Assembly (NCBI GenBank): GCA_030038035.1 | Contig: JASHPP010000180.1 | Span: forward strand, 1-17,503 | DNA length: 17,503 nucleotides | DNA from: Trebonia sp. | Lineage (GTDB): Bacteria; Actinomycetota; Actinomycetes; Streptosporangiales; Streptosporangiaceae | Direction of reading: 5' to 3' | In this document: positions 1-6,716 of the stretch, one piece after another | How the letters are laid out: every line of letters begins with the position of its first letter | How positions within the stretch are numbered: position 1 is the first letter of the stretch | The notes under the pieces: generated by a model | What the model was told of the DNA's origin: nothing | Database searches by the model: none | Seen by the model: only the letters and a program-made list of their open reading frames with translations | Made by a program: the position numbers and the translations under genes

Positions 1-606
1 GGCGTGCAGCTCACCGATCGTGAACGGGACCGGCCTGGCGGGCTTGAACGACGCGACGACGGCGAGGGCGACGATCGTCTGCCTCGCCCAGCAGCCCCAG
101 TCGTAGATGTTCAGCGGGAACCACGACGGCAGGTAGATGATCTCCGGCGGGATCACCGGCAGGTCGTCCCAGGACCACAGGCCGGACAGGGCCAGCCAGA
201 TCCGGGTGAACACCCGGGTCGCCGTCACGCCGCCGCTGTCGGTGATCGCGTCGGCGGCGAGCTTCATGTGCGGCGCGTCGGGCTCGTCGCCGGCCAGCCG
301 CAGGGCGACGTAGGCCTCGACGGTCGTTGACAGGTCGGCGGGGCCGCCGAAGAAGTTCGCCCAGGTGCCGTCCGCGCGCTGCTTGCTCCTGATCCAGCCT
401 GCCGACTCGGCCGCGAGCTCGGGGGTGAGGATGCCGAGGAAGTGACGAAGCAGCAGGTCTTCCGCGTCCATGGTGACGTTCGTCTCGAGCTCGCCCTGCC
501 ACCACCCGCCGGGGTCCTGCAGGCCGAGCAGGTGGTCACGCGCCCGCGCAAGCGCGGCGGCCGCGACGTCGCTGACCGTGGCGTCCTCCGTGTCCGTGAC
601 CTTCAC
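1..606 (-). CDS. shc: Squalene-hopene cyclase, N-terminal 202 residues (runs off left edge)
   Basis: Shc cyclises squalene to hopene and diplopterol, the last committed step to hopanoids, as a monotopic membrane enzyme. Translating the minus strand from 606 gives an uninterrupted frame to base 1. Visible hallmarks are WWQGELETNVTMDAED (about residues 35-50), a QW-type repeat QRADGTW (76-82), GGPADLSTTVEAYVAL (87-102) and WFPLNIYDWGCWARQT (162-177), all typical of the family's first third. The catalytic DxDD motif lies beyond the window. The GTG at 606 overlaps the TGA of the preceding polyprenyl synthase gene (GTGA), as elsewhere in this operon; an adjacent in-frame GTG at 609 is equally possible because the ribosome site is weak. 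Last gene of the operon visible here. Family assignment is very secure. Confidence 0.96.
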   Translation of the reverse strand, partial: MKVTDTEDATVSDVAAAALARARDHLLGLQDPGGWWQGELETNVTMDAEDLLLRHFLGILTPELAAESAGWIRSKQRADGTWANFFGGPADLSTTVEAYVALRLAGDEPDAPHMKLAADAITDSGGVTATRVFTRIWLALSGLWSWDDLPVIPPEIIYLPSWFPLNIYDWGCWARQTIVALAVVASFKPARPVPFTIGELHA

Positions 607-1619
607 CACTGCCTGGCCGTGATGAACTCCGCGATCGCCATGAACTCGGCGCGCACGTCGGCGGGCACGCCGATGCCGTCCAGGCTGTCGGCGGCGGCGG
701 CCAGCCGCTGGTCGGCCTCCTGTTCGGCCCACTGCCTGCCGCCGGCCGCGACCACGAGGTCGGCCGCGCGGGTCAGGTCGTCCTCGGTGAGCTCGCCGCT
801 GCTGGCCAGGATCTGCGCCAGTTCCCTGGCGGCCGGCGTCCCGCTGGTCAGGGCCGCGACCACGGGCAGCGACTTCTTGCGGGCGCGCAGGTCGGAGCGG
901 ACCGGCTTGCCTGTCACCTCAGGCGCGCCCCAGATGCCGAGCAGGTCGTCGGTCAGCTGGAACGCCAGGCCCACGTGCCCGCCGAACTCCGCCAGGCCCA
1001 TCGCCATCTCCGGCGGCGCGCCCACGTGCACCGCGCCGATCGTGCAGGCGCAGGCCATCAGCGCGGCCGTCTTGTCGCCTGCCATCTGCAGGCACTCGGC
1101 CAGCGTCACGTCGCCGCGCTTCTCGAACGCCAGGTCCTCGCCCTGCCCGGCGATCAGCCGCTGCACGGCGGTGGACAGGCAGCGCGCCGCCCAGGGGCCG
1201 CCCGGCGCCATCTCCTCGAGCAGCAGGTCGTTGGCGAGCGCCAGCATCGCGTCCCCGACGAGGATCGCGGCGCCGACGCCGAACACCGTCCACGCTGTCG
1301 GCCGGTGCCGCCGCTCGGTGTCGCCGTCCATGATGTCGTCGTGCAGCAGCGAGAAGTTGTGCACGAGCTCGACCGCGACCGCGGGGGTCACGCCGCGCTC
1401 CGGGGCCGCGCCGGCGGCGCGGGCGGACAGCAGGGCGAGCGCGGGGCGCAGCGCCTTGCCGCTGCCCACGCGGACCGGGTTGCCGTCCGCGTCGGCGAGG
1501 CCGTAGTGATACGCGGCGACCCGTCGCACGCCAGGGCTGAGCCGGCTGAGCGCGGCCTCCGTCGCCGGTCCAACCAGGTCACGCGCCACGGCGACACCGG
1601 CAGGCATCACGACCGTCAC
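603..1619 (-). CDS. Polyprenyl (farnesyl/geranylgeranyl) diphosphate synthase
   Basis: Trans-isoprenyl diphosphate synthase that condenses IPP with allylic diphosphates, here presumably to feed FPP to HpnD and HpnC. The protein has 338 residues, normal for the family. GSGKALRP (52-59) binds IPP; the first aspartate-rich motif DDIMD is at 94-98, followed by TERRHRPT; the second is DDLLG at 224-228, a variant common in actinobacterial members; GKPVRSDLRARKKS follows. Start chosen at GTG 1619 because AAAGGGGG lies 7 bases upstream and the GTG overlaps the hpnE TGA; an in-frame ATG at 1607 is the alternative. The residue five before the first motif is Phe89, with no insertion in the motif, so sequence alone leaves C15 versus C20 product open. 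The context argues for FPP. Confidence 0.93.
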   Translation of the reverse strand: MTVVMPAGVAVARDLVGPATEAALSRLSPGVRRVAAYHYGLADADGNPVRVGSGKALRPALALLSARAAGAAPERGVTPAVAVELVHNFSLLHDDIMDGDTERRHRPTAWTVFGVGAAILVGDAMLALANDLLLEEMAPGGPWAARCLSTAVQRLIAGQGEDLAFEKRGDVTLAECLQMAGDKTAALMACACTIGAVHVGAPPEMAMGLAEFGGHVGLAFQLTDDLLGIWGAPEVTGKPVRSDLRARKKSLPVVAALTSGTPAARELAQILASSGELTEDDLTRAADLVVAAGGRQWAEQEADQRLAAAADSLDGIGVPADVRAEFMAIAEFITARQW

Positions 1620-3205
1620 GAGCGCACCCCCTTTACTCTCGCGTTGCTCACTTGATTCACGGCATCCTCGACAATTCCTGGCACATGCCCATTCGATCCC
1701 GGTGGGGAGGGAGGGGCGCCGTCCGCGGGGGACGGGTCGTTCGCGTCCGCGGGGGGCGGGGCTCTGTCCGCCCGGGGCGGGTCGTTCGCGTCCGCCGGGG
1801 ACGCGGCTCTGCCGTCCGCGCGGGGCCGGATGTGCGCGCCGGGCCGGGTGGCGGTTCCCTCCAGCGCCTCGCGCAGGGCGAGCACGGCGTTTAGGCCGCT
1901 GCGCACGGCGCCCTCCATCGTGTCCGGCCAGCCGGTGTCGGTCCACGACCCGGCGAGCACCAGGCCGGGCAGCGCGGTCGCCGGCTTCGGGCGCAGCCGC
2001 GCGGTCCCCGGCACCTGGCGGAACGTCGCCCGCCGCTCCCTGGTGACGAAAAACTCCGTCACGGTTGCCTCGCGCGCGGCCGGGAACAGCTCGGCCAGCG
2101 CGGGGACGAACTGCTCGCGCAGCGCCGCCGCCGGGACGTCCACGTGCTCATCCGCCGCCGACAGCGAGATCGCCAGGTACTGCCCGTCGTCGCCGCGGGC
2201 GTGCATGCCGGAGATCCGCGTGCGGTCGAAGACCCACTGCACCGGCGAGTCCACCGCCGCCGCGAACGGCACGTCCATGACCTTCCTGTCGTAGATCACG
2301 TGCACGTTCACGATCGGCGCGGCGCCGAGCCCGGCCCAGCCATCGACGGTCGCGGCGGGCAGCGCGCCCGCGGGAACCAGCTTCGCGGCCGCCTCGTGCG
2401 GCACCGCGAGCACCACGGCGTCGGCGGCGATGACCTCGTCCGGGTCCTGCGCGCGGGCGATCCGCACCCCGAACGCGGCGCCGCCCTGCTTCGCGTCGAT
2501 CGCGGCGGCCTTGGCGTTCACCCGCACGGTGGCGCCGAGCTTGCCGAGCAGCCGCGCCGCGGCCGCGCCGTGCAGCTCGCCGAGCGACAGCGCGGGCACG
2601 CCGATGTCGGCGGCGCCCGCGCCGCCGAGCAGCCCGGTGCGCACCACCGTGGCGGCCAGCGCCAGCGAGCCCTCGTCGCCTGGGACGTTCAGCGAGGAGA
2701 CAGAAAACAGGTCCCACAGCGCGCGGCGCGCCCGCTCGTCCTGGCCGTGCGCGGCGAGCCAGTCACCGAACCGCACCTCGTCCGTCGCCGGGTCCGCCGG
2801 GTCGACGCGGCGCATGGCGAGGGCTGCCGCAGGCACCCGGGATCGTTCGGGATAGGAAAGCAGCGGGTACCTGGCCAGGGCCGGCAGCATATGCAGGGGG
2901 GCCGGGAGCCGGTTCCTGCGCAGCCTGGTGCGGCGGGCCGGGGTGAGGACGGTCACGTCGAAGCGGGCCTGCAGGGGCGCGTGGACGGCCATGCCGAGTC
3001 GGTCGAGCAGGCCGCGGTAGGCCGTGCAGCAGCGCAGGTACACGTGCTGGCCGGTGTCCACCACCAGGCCGTCCCTGCTGAACGACATCGTGGCGCCGCC
3101 AAGCCGCGGCTTTGCCTCGAGCAGCGTGACGTCCGCGCCGGCCTGGCCCAGGGCGATCGCGGCGGTGATCCCGGCCAGCCCGCCGCCGATCACGACCGCC
3201 CTCAC
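1616..3205 (-). CDS. hpnE: Hydroxysqualene dehydroxylase / squalene-associated FAD-dependent desaturase HpnE
   Basis: HpnE is the FAD-dependent amine-oxidase-fold enzyme that reduces hydroxysqualene to squalene. The N-terminus has the dinucleotide fold VVIGGGLAGITAAIALGQAG (4-23), followed by LEAKPRLGGATMSF (29-42) and DTGQHVYLRCCTAYRGLL (50-67). The FAD-closing C-terminal motif is GLVLAGSWTDTGWPDTMEGA (414-433). Start is GTG 3205, with GGGAGG seven bases upstream and a GTGA overlap with the hpnD stop; this removes a longer upstream extension that would run through hpnD. The protein has 529 residues, but the enzyme core ends near 450. The last 80 residues are Pro/Ala/Asp-rich and contain a 15-residue tandem repeat (about 469-498), an unusual addition to this family. 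Confidence 0.94.
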   Translation of the reverse strand: MRAVVIGGGLAGITAAIALGQAGADVTLLEAKPRLGGATMSFSRDGLVVDTGQHVYLRCCTAYRGLLDRLGMAVHAPLQARFDVTVLTPARRTRLRRNRLPAPLHMLPALARYPLLSYPERSRVPAAALAMRRVDPADPATDEVRFGDWLAAHGQDERARRALWDLFSVSSLNVPGDEGSLALAATVVRTGLLGGAGAADIGVPALSLGELHGAAAARLLGKLGATVRVNAKAAAIDAKQGGAAFGVRIARAQDPDEVIAADAVVLAVPHEAAAKLVPAGALPAATVDGWAGLGAAPIVNVHVIYDRKVMDVPFAAAVDSPVQWVFDRTRISGMHARGDDGQYLAISLSAADEHVDVPAAALREQFVPALAELFPAAREATVTEFFVTRERRATFRQVPGTARLRPKPATALPGLVLAGSWTDTGWPDTMEGAVRSGLNAVLALREALEGTATRPGAHIRPRADGRAASPADANDPPRADRAPPPADANDPSPADGAPPSPPGSNGHVPGIVEDAVNQVSNARVKGVRS

Positions 3206-4134
3206 CTGGCTGCCTCCCTGCGCGTCTTCCAGCGGTCGACGCCCGTGAGCGCCTGGGCGGCGACCAGCGCCTTCTCCCCGGCAGGCAGCGACATCCGGCC
3301 GACCAGCACGGCGTTCGGCTGGCGGGCGATGCGCTCGAGCAGGCGCCGGTAGATGCCCGCCATCGCGCCGGTGCACGCGGCGCTGCGCCGGTCGATGGTC
3401 GCGAGCAGCCGCATTCCCGACGCGTACCACTCACGGGCGCGCGCCGCCTCGAACTCCACCAGGCTCGCGAAGCGTGCCTGCTGGGCGTCGGTCTGGAACG
3501 GCTCGGGCTGGCCGAGCGTGAGCTCGCAGCCGAACTTGGCCAGGTCCTCGGCCGGCAGGTACACGCGGCCGTTGAGGTAGTCCTCGCGGACGTCGCGCAA
3601 GATGTTGGTCAGCTGCAGCGCGACGCCCAGGTCGTCGGCCATGCGGTTCTGCCTGCCGGGGTCCCGCGCGCCGTAGATGCCAAGCGAGAGGCGGCCGATC
3701 GAGCCGGCCACGCAGCGGCAGTACCAGAGCAGGTCCTCGAAGGTCTGGTAGCTGGCCTGGCTGACGTCGGCCAGGCAGCCGTCGATCAGCTCGCCGAACG
3801 CGGCCAGCGGAACAGGGAACCGCCGGCCGGCGTCCGCGAGCGCGGTGAGCACGGGGTCGTCGGGGTCCAGCGGGTCAGCGTGGCTGCCGGCCGCGCTGTT
3901 ATCGGCCGCGGCGACGAGGGCGTGCACCTGAGCCCGCGCCGCCTCGAGCCTGGCCGCCTTGTCCTGCGGCGGCAGGCCGCCGTCGCCGATGTCGTCGATC
4001 CGCCGGGCGAACGCGTACACCGCGGCGAGCGCCCGCCGCTTGGGCGGCGGCAGCAGCCGGATGCCGTAGGCGAAGTTGCGCGCCTGCGACCAGGTGATCC
4101 GCTCGCACTCGGAGTACGCCTCGTCCGCGTCCAC
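3202..4134 (-). CDS. hpnD: Presqualene diphosphate synthase HpnD
   Basis: Squalene/phytoene-synthase-family enzyme that joins two FPP molecules head to head into presqualene diphosphate. Both Mg-diphosphate binding motifs are present: DDIGD at 47-51 (context YAFARRIDDIGDG) and DVRED at 181-185 (context QLTNILRDVREDYLNGRVYLP). With the start at GTG 4134 the protein has 310 residues, normal for the family. An earlier GTG at 4140 forms the GTGA overlap with the hpnC stop, but the strong Shine-Dalgarno GGAGG abuts it. GGAGG sits five bases before 4134, so that start is preferred. HpnD rather than HpnC is inferred from the gene order hpnC-hpnD-hpnE and from the conserved YCRCVAGSIGRLSLGI segment. 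Confidence 0.93.
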   Translation of the reverse strand: MDADEAYSECERITWSQARNFAYGIRLLPPPKRRALAAVYAFARRIDDIGDGGLPPQDKAARLEAARAQVHALVAAADNSAAGSHADPLDPDDPVLTALADAGRRFPVPLAAFGELIDGCLADVSQASYQTFEDLLWYCRCVAGSIGRLSLGIYGARDPGRQNRMADDLGVALQLTNILRDVREDYLNGRVYLPAEDLAKFGCELTLGQPEPFQTDAQQARFASLVEFEAARAREWYASGMRLLATIDRRSAACTGAMAGIYRRLLERIARQPNAVLVGRMSLPAGEKALVAAQALTGVDRWKTRREAAR

Positions 4135-4136
4135 GC

Positions 4137-5015
4137 TCACCTCCCCCTGACGTAGCAGCTGACCATGTTCCGCAGCGTGGCGGCCTTGCCCGGCTTCGGC
4201 GTCCGGCGCAGCACGTCATAGCCCGCCGCGGCGATGGCCGCGAGCGCCGCGCGCCCCCCGGCCACGTAGCCCGAGATCGCGAGCCTGGCCGCGCCCTTCA
4301 GCGTGCCTGCCAGCGGGGCGCCCGCGTCGAGGAGCGCCCTCGCCCGGTTCGTCTCGAATGTCATCAGCGTGACGACGTCCGGGCTGGCGGCCGGCCTGGC
4401 CAGGTCGGCCTCGGTGACGTTGCAGCGGGCCAGGTCTTCGCGCGGCAGGTAGATCCGGCCGTTGCCCAGGTCCTCGGCCACGTCCTGCCAGTGCTCGATG
4501 AGCTGCAGGGCCGTGCAGATGCTATCCGACAGGCGCAGCCGCTCCGGGGTGGCCGCGCCGACGATGTACAGGACGACCTGGCCGACCGGGTTCGCGGACA
4601 GCTCGCAGTACTTCGCCAGGTCCGCGTACGTCTCGTAGCGGCTGACCAGCTGGTCCTGGCGATTGGCCTGGATGAGGTCGTCGAACGGCTGCCGCGGGAT
4701 GTTGTTCGCGTCGATGGTCCGCTGCAGCGCGCGGATCGCGGGCAGTTCCGGCCGGCCGCCGTCGTAGATCGTCGCGACGTCGCGCTTGAGGTCGTCGAGC
4801 AGGCGAAGCCGGGTGGCCCGGATTGCCTGCGGGCTCGCGTCCGCGGGCATGCCAGGCAGCGGCTCGTCGCCGATGTCGTCGACCAGGCGAGCGAACCCGT
4901 ACAGCGCCGTGAGGTCGGCCCGCCAGGCACGCGGCAGCACGCGAAGGGCTACAGGGAAGTTCTCCCGACAGGCCTTCGCCGCGACCGCCAGCGAGACCTG
5001 CGCCGCGACCGCCAT
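4137..5015 (-). CDS. hpnC: Hydroxysqualene synthase HpnC
   Basis: Second squalene/phytoene-synthase paralogue; HpnC converts presqualene diphosphate to hydroxysqualene. With ATG 5015 it has 292 residues. The motif RENFPVALRVLPRAWR lies near 17-32, the first aspartate motif DDIGD at 46-50 and the second DVAED at 178-182 in EHWQDVAEDLGNGRIYLP, with the Trp-Gln-Asp form typical of HpnC. The frame is open further upstream to 5234, and GTG 5084 (315 residues) or TTG 5069 are alternatives. The candidate promoter with a -10 at 5091-5086 would start transcription near 5079, which excludes 5084 and favours 5015. The Shine-Dalgarno for 5015 (GAGGAGG) is rather far, about 14 bases. First gene of the hopanoid operon. 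Confidence 0.92.
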   Translation of the reverse strand: MAVAAQVSLAVAAKACRENFPVALRVLPRAWRADLTALYGFARLVDDIGDEPLPGMPADASPQAIRATRLRLLDDLKRDVATIYDGGRPELPAIRALQRTIDANNIPRQPFDDLIQANRQDQLVSRYETYADLAKYCELSANPVGQVVLYIVGAATPERLRLSDSICTALQLIEHWQDVAEDLGNGRIYLPREDLARCNVTEADLARPAASPDVVTLMTFETNRARALLDAGAPLAGTLKGAARLAISGYVAGGRAALAAIAAAGYDVLRRTPKPGKAATLRNMVSCYVRGR

Positions 5016-5085
5016 GCCAGGCGCGGGCGCCTCCTCGTCCAGGTCGCTGGCCCCTGCCCGGCTGCCCAATCCACTGCCAGCCACC

Positions 5086-5113
5086 TGTCTATTTGCGCAC
5101 AGGTCACAAACAA
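5086..5113 (-). promoter_or_regulatory. Candidate promoter of the hopanoid operon
   Basis: On the minus strand TTGTTT (5113-5108) and TAGACA (5091-5086) are separated by 16 bases, close to a vegetative actinobacterial promoter; TAGAC-type -10 boxes are common in Streptomyces. The predicted start near 5079 gives a leader of about 64 bases to ATG 5015. The -35 lies in a doubled ATTGTTTG element (5124-5117 and 5114-5107). This rests on sequence resemblance only. Confidence 0.35.
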
Positions 5114-5123
5114 TTGCAAACAA

Positions 5124-5145
5124 TGACGCTTGCGTCACATGACGC
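5124..5145. promoter_or_regulatory. Triple TGACGC/GCGTCA half-site array (putative operator)
   Basis: Three 6-base half-sites alternate in orientation with 8-base spacing: TGACGC (5124-5129), GCGTCA (5132-5137) and TGACGC (5140-5145). Each neighbouring pair forms a perfect 14-base inverted repeat with a 2-base centre. The array lies just upstream of the candidate -35 of hpnC, where an activator or repressor could bind. A related site is at 5325-5338. I cannot name the regulator. Confidence 0.4.
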
Positions 5146-5310
5146 CGATGTCGGAGAACGGCGGCCGGTAAGCCGGCGGAACTGGCATGGCAAGCGGCCG
5201 GCCCGGCGCATTGCGCTCCTAAATTGGTTTGCAACAGCTAATGCCGATATGCTAAGGAATCCCTAAAGACTCACAGGCAACGCGCTGACCTGCGCGGATC
5301 GTGCTCTTGT

Positions 5311-5322
5311 TATCGGCCGATA
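5311..5322. repeat. Perfect 12-base palindrome TATCGGCCGATA
   Basis: The 12 bases read identically on both strands and lie two bases from the inverted repeat at 5325-5338 in the same non-coding region. It could be a dimeric regulator site; function unknown. Confidence 0.4.
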
Positions 5323-5324
5323 GG

Positions 5325-5338
5325 TGACGTGCGCGTCA
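5325..5338. promoter_or_regulatory. Second TGACG-N4-CGTCA inverted repeat
   Basis: TGACGTGCGCGTCA has the same 14-base layout as the operator-like array at 5124-5145 (TGACGCTTGCGTCA) and differs from it at three central positions. Its recurrence about 200 bases away within one intergenic region supports a shared binding protein, possibly through looping. Regulator unknown. Confidence 0.35.
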
Positions 5339-5343
5339 TGTTC

Positions 5344-5379
5344 CGGTAACTCGCGGGGATGCGGCCCGCGGGTTAGCCG
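5344..5379. terminator. Long hairpin downstream of the phosphatase gene
   Basis: The arms TAACTCGCGGG (5347-5357) and CCCGCGGGTTA (5365-5375) enclose a 7-base loop, and CGG/CCG extends the stem past one bulged G. It lies about 90 bases past the phosphatase stop and could end that minus-strand transcript, although no U-run follows. One pair is G-U only in plus-strand RNA and becomes C-A in minus-strand RNA, so the fold fits a plus-strand RNA better. Role uncertain. Confidence 0.35.
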
Positions 5380-5467
5380 AGCCGATTTCGGCACGTGTTC
5401 ACCTGGGCCGCGCGGAATTGCGGGCCTGGACACACGACGGAAACAATCCGGGCGGACACCGACGGCG

Positions 5468-6589
5468 CTATGAGCGCCAGATGAGGACAAGGGCGCAGTC
5501 GTCGGCGCTGCCGATGGCACGCTGCATGGCGGTGACGAGTTCCGGCGCGCCTGTCCTGAAGCCGGCGACCACGAGCCGTTCGGCCTCGCCGAGCAGCCGT
5601 TCGATGCCCTCGTCGATGTCCCGGCGCGGCGCCTCCACCAGCCCGTCCGTGTAGAGCATGATCGCGTCGCCGCGGCGGAGCACGCCCTTGTCCGGGATGT
5701 CGGGGACGCTGGCCAGGTCGGGGACGACCCCGAGCACGATCCCGCGCGCCCTGCTGACCTGCCACCGGCCGGTGTTCGCGTCGAAGCGCACCGCCGGCGG
5801 GTGCCCGGCCGAGGACAGCGTGTACTCGCCGGACACGAGGTCGACCGCGAGGTGCACCGCGGTCACGAACCCCTCGGGGGCCCTGCCGCGGCGCAGGTAC
5901 GCGTTGCAGGCGGGCAGGAACGAATCCCTTGGGACCGAGCCGAGCACGCCGCCGAACGCGCCGGAAAGCAGCAGCGCCCTGGTGGCCGCGTCCATCCCCT
6001 TGCCGGACACGTCGACGAGCGCGACCTCGAGCGAGCTGCCCTCGCAGCTCGAGACCACGAAGTCGCCGCCGAACGACGAGCCGCCGGCCGGCCGCAGCAC
6101 GACCGTCGAGCCCCAGCCCTCGCCAAGCTCGGGCAGCGTGCCCTGCGCGCGGATGCGGTCCCGCAGTTCGATCATCATCCGGTCCGCGCGCAGCCCGCGG
6201 GTGCCAAGCTTGCCCCTGGTCCTGGCCAGCACGTCAGCGAAGAACGCGGTGACCACGATCGTGGCGACGATCCCCGCCCCCGCCTTGTCCTTGACCACGT
6301 CGTAGGCGACGCCGATCCCCGCGATGACGAACAGGATCCGCAGCGCCCGCGGCCACAGCAGCAAGCCGCCGCACAGGATCGGCAGGATCATCACCCCGGG
6401 CGAGAACCACCACACGGACACGTGCACGGCCGCTACGGCGATCACCACGGTGACCAGGGTGAGGCCGAACGCGACCCGCCGGTTCCTGGTGATGAACTGC
6501 TGCCGGGCCTGGTCGCTGAGCCATCCCCCCGCAGCACGCAGCTTGCGCATCACTGTGCGCGTGAGTCCGGCGGGTGAGCGAACAACCAT
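5468..6589 (-). CDS. Membrane-anchored PP2C-type (SpoIIE-like) serine/threonine phosphatase
   Basis: The protein of 373 residues starts with a short basic segment, then three or four hydrophobic helices (about 39-59, 64-80, 83-97, 105-122), then a cytoplasmic SpoIIE/PP2C catalytic domain. Metal-binding motifs are GGDF (174-177), VDVSGKGMDAAT (192-203, Asp193), SAGHPP (260-265), YTDGLVEA (313-320, Asp315) and DDCALVLI (363-370). Such phosphatases usually dephosphorylate anti-sigma-factor antagonists in stress signalling; the partner is not in this window. ATG 6589 is the chosen start, but no clear ribosome site precedes it; GTG 6553 or ATG 6550 would shorten it by about 12 residues. The open frame further upstream overlaps the divergent acetyltransferase gene and is not credible. 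No sensor, kinase or STAS domain is fused to it. Confidence 0.88.
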   Translation of the reverse strand: MVVRSPAGLTRTVMRKLRAAGGWLSDQARQQFITRNRRVAFGLTLVTVVIAVAAVHVSVWWFSPGVMILPILCGGLLLWPRALRILFVIAGIGVAYDVVKDKAGAGIVATIVVTAFFADVLARTRGKLGTRGLRADRMMIELRDRIRAQGTLPELGEGWGSTVVLRPAGGSSFGGDFVVSSCEGSSLEVALVDVSGKGMDAATRALLLSGAFGGVLGSVPRDSFLPACNAYLRRGRAPEGFVTAVHLAVDLVSGEYTLSSAGHPPAVRFDANTGRWQVSRARGIVLGVVPDLASVPDIPDKGVLRRGDAIMLYTDGLVEAPRRDIDEGIERLLGEAERLVVAGFRTGAPELVTAMQRAIGSADDCALVLIWRS

Positions 6590-6678
6590 GACGGGCGCAG
6601 GGTATCCGCTAATCGTTGTCGCCGCACGCGGCGCCACGCTCCTGCCGGGCCGCTGCCGTCCGCCGTCTGCGAAATCGG

Positions 6679-6707
6679 TTGACGTCCGGCGGGTCTGGCA
6701 GGATAAG
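6679..6707 (+). promoter_or_regulatory. Candidate promoter of the Eis-like acetyltransferase gene
   Basis: TTGACG (6679-6684) and GATAAG (6702-6707) are separated by 17 bases. The -10 ends only 9 bases before ATG 6717, so transcription would begin at or within a few bases of the start codon, giving a leaderless or nearly leaderless mRNA. The Shine-Dalgarno AAGAAGG (6705-6711) overlaps the -10 and would be absent from that transcript. Confidence 0.4.
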
Positions 6708-6716
6708 AAGGCGACC

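Larger units (their letters stand above)
5016..5467. other. Intergenic control region between the phosphatase gene and hpnC
   Basis: About 450 bases without a credible gene. It is visibly richer in A and T than its surroundings in two stretches (5104-5124 and 5221-5275). It contains, from hpnC outward: a candidate promoter (5086-5113), an 8-base direct repeat ATTGTTTG on the minus strand at 10-base period, a cluster of TGACGC half-sites (5124-5145), the perfect palindrome TATCGGCCGATA (5311-5322), a second TGACG-CGTCA inverted repeat (5325-5338) and a long hairpin (5344-5379). Short open frames here lack family signatures and ribosome sites. The region most likely carries hopanoid-operon regulation and the end of the phosphatase transcript. 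Confidence 0.6.

Noticed and set aside
11..551. Two minus-strand open frames (11-505 and 264-551)
   Set aside because: Both are out of frame with the squalene-hopene cyclase reading, which has continuous family motifs from 606 to 1.
442..1506. 354-residue plus-strand open frame
   Set aside because: Ser/Arg/Pro-rich shadow of the polyprenyl synthase and shc genes; no family motif and the opposite strand is clearly coding.
2144..3352. 402-residue plus-strand open frame across hpnE and hpnD
   Set aside because: Arg/Gly/His-rich composition typical of antisense frames in high-GC DNA; hpnE motifs on the minus strand explain the region.
5016..5234. N-terminal extension of hpnC to ATG 5234
   Set aside because: The extra residues cover the promoter-like and repeat elements, resemble no HpnC N-terminus and are Cys/His/Arg-rich noise.
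5263..5520. 85-residue minus-strand frame
   Set aside because: Overlaps the phosphatase 3' end and the hairpin region; no ribosome site and no protein-like signature.
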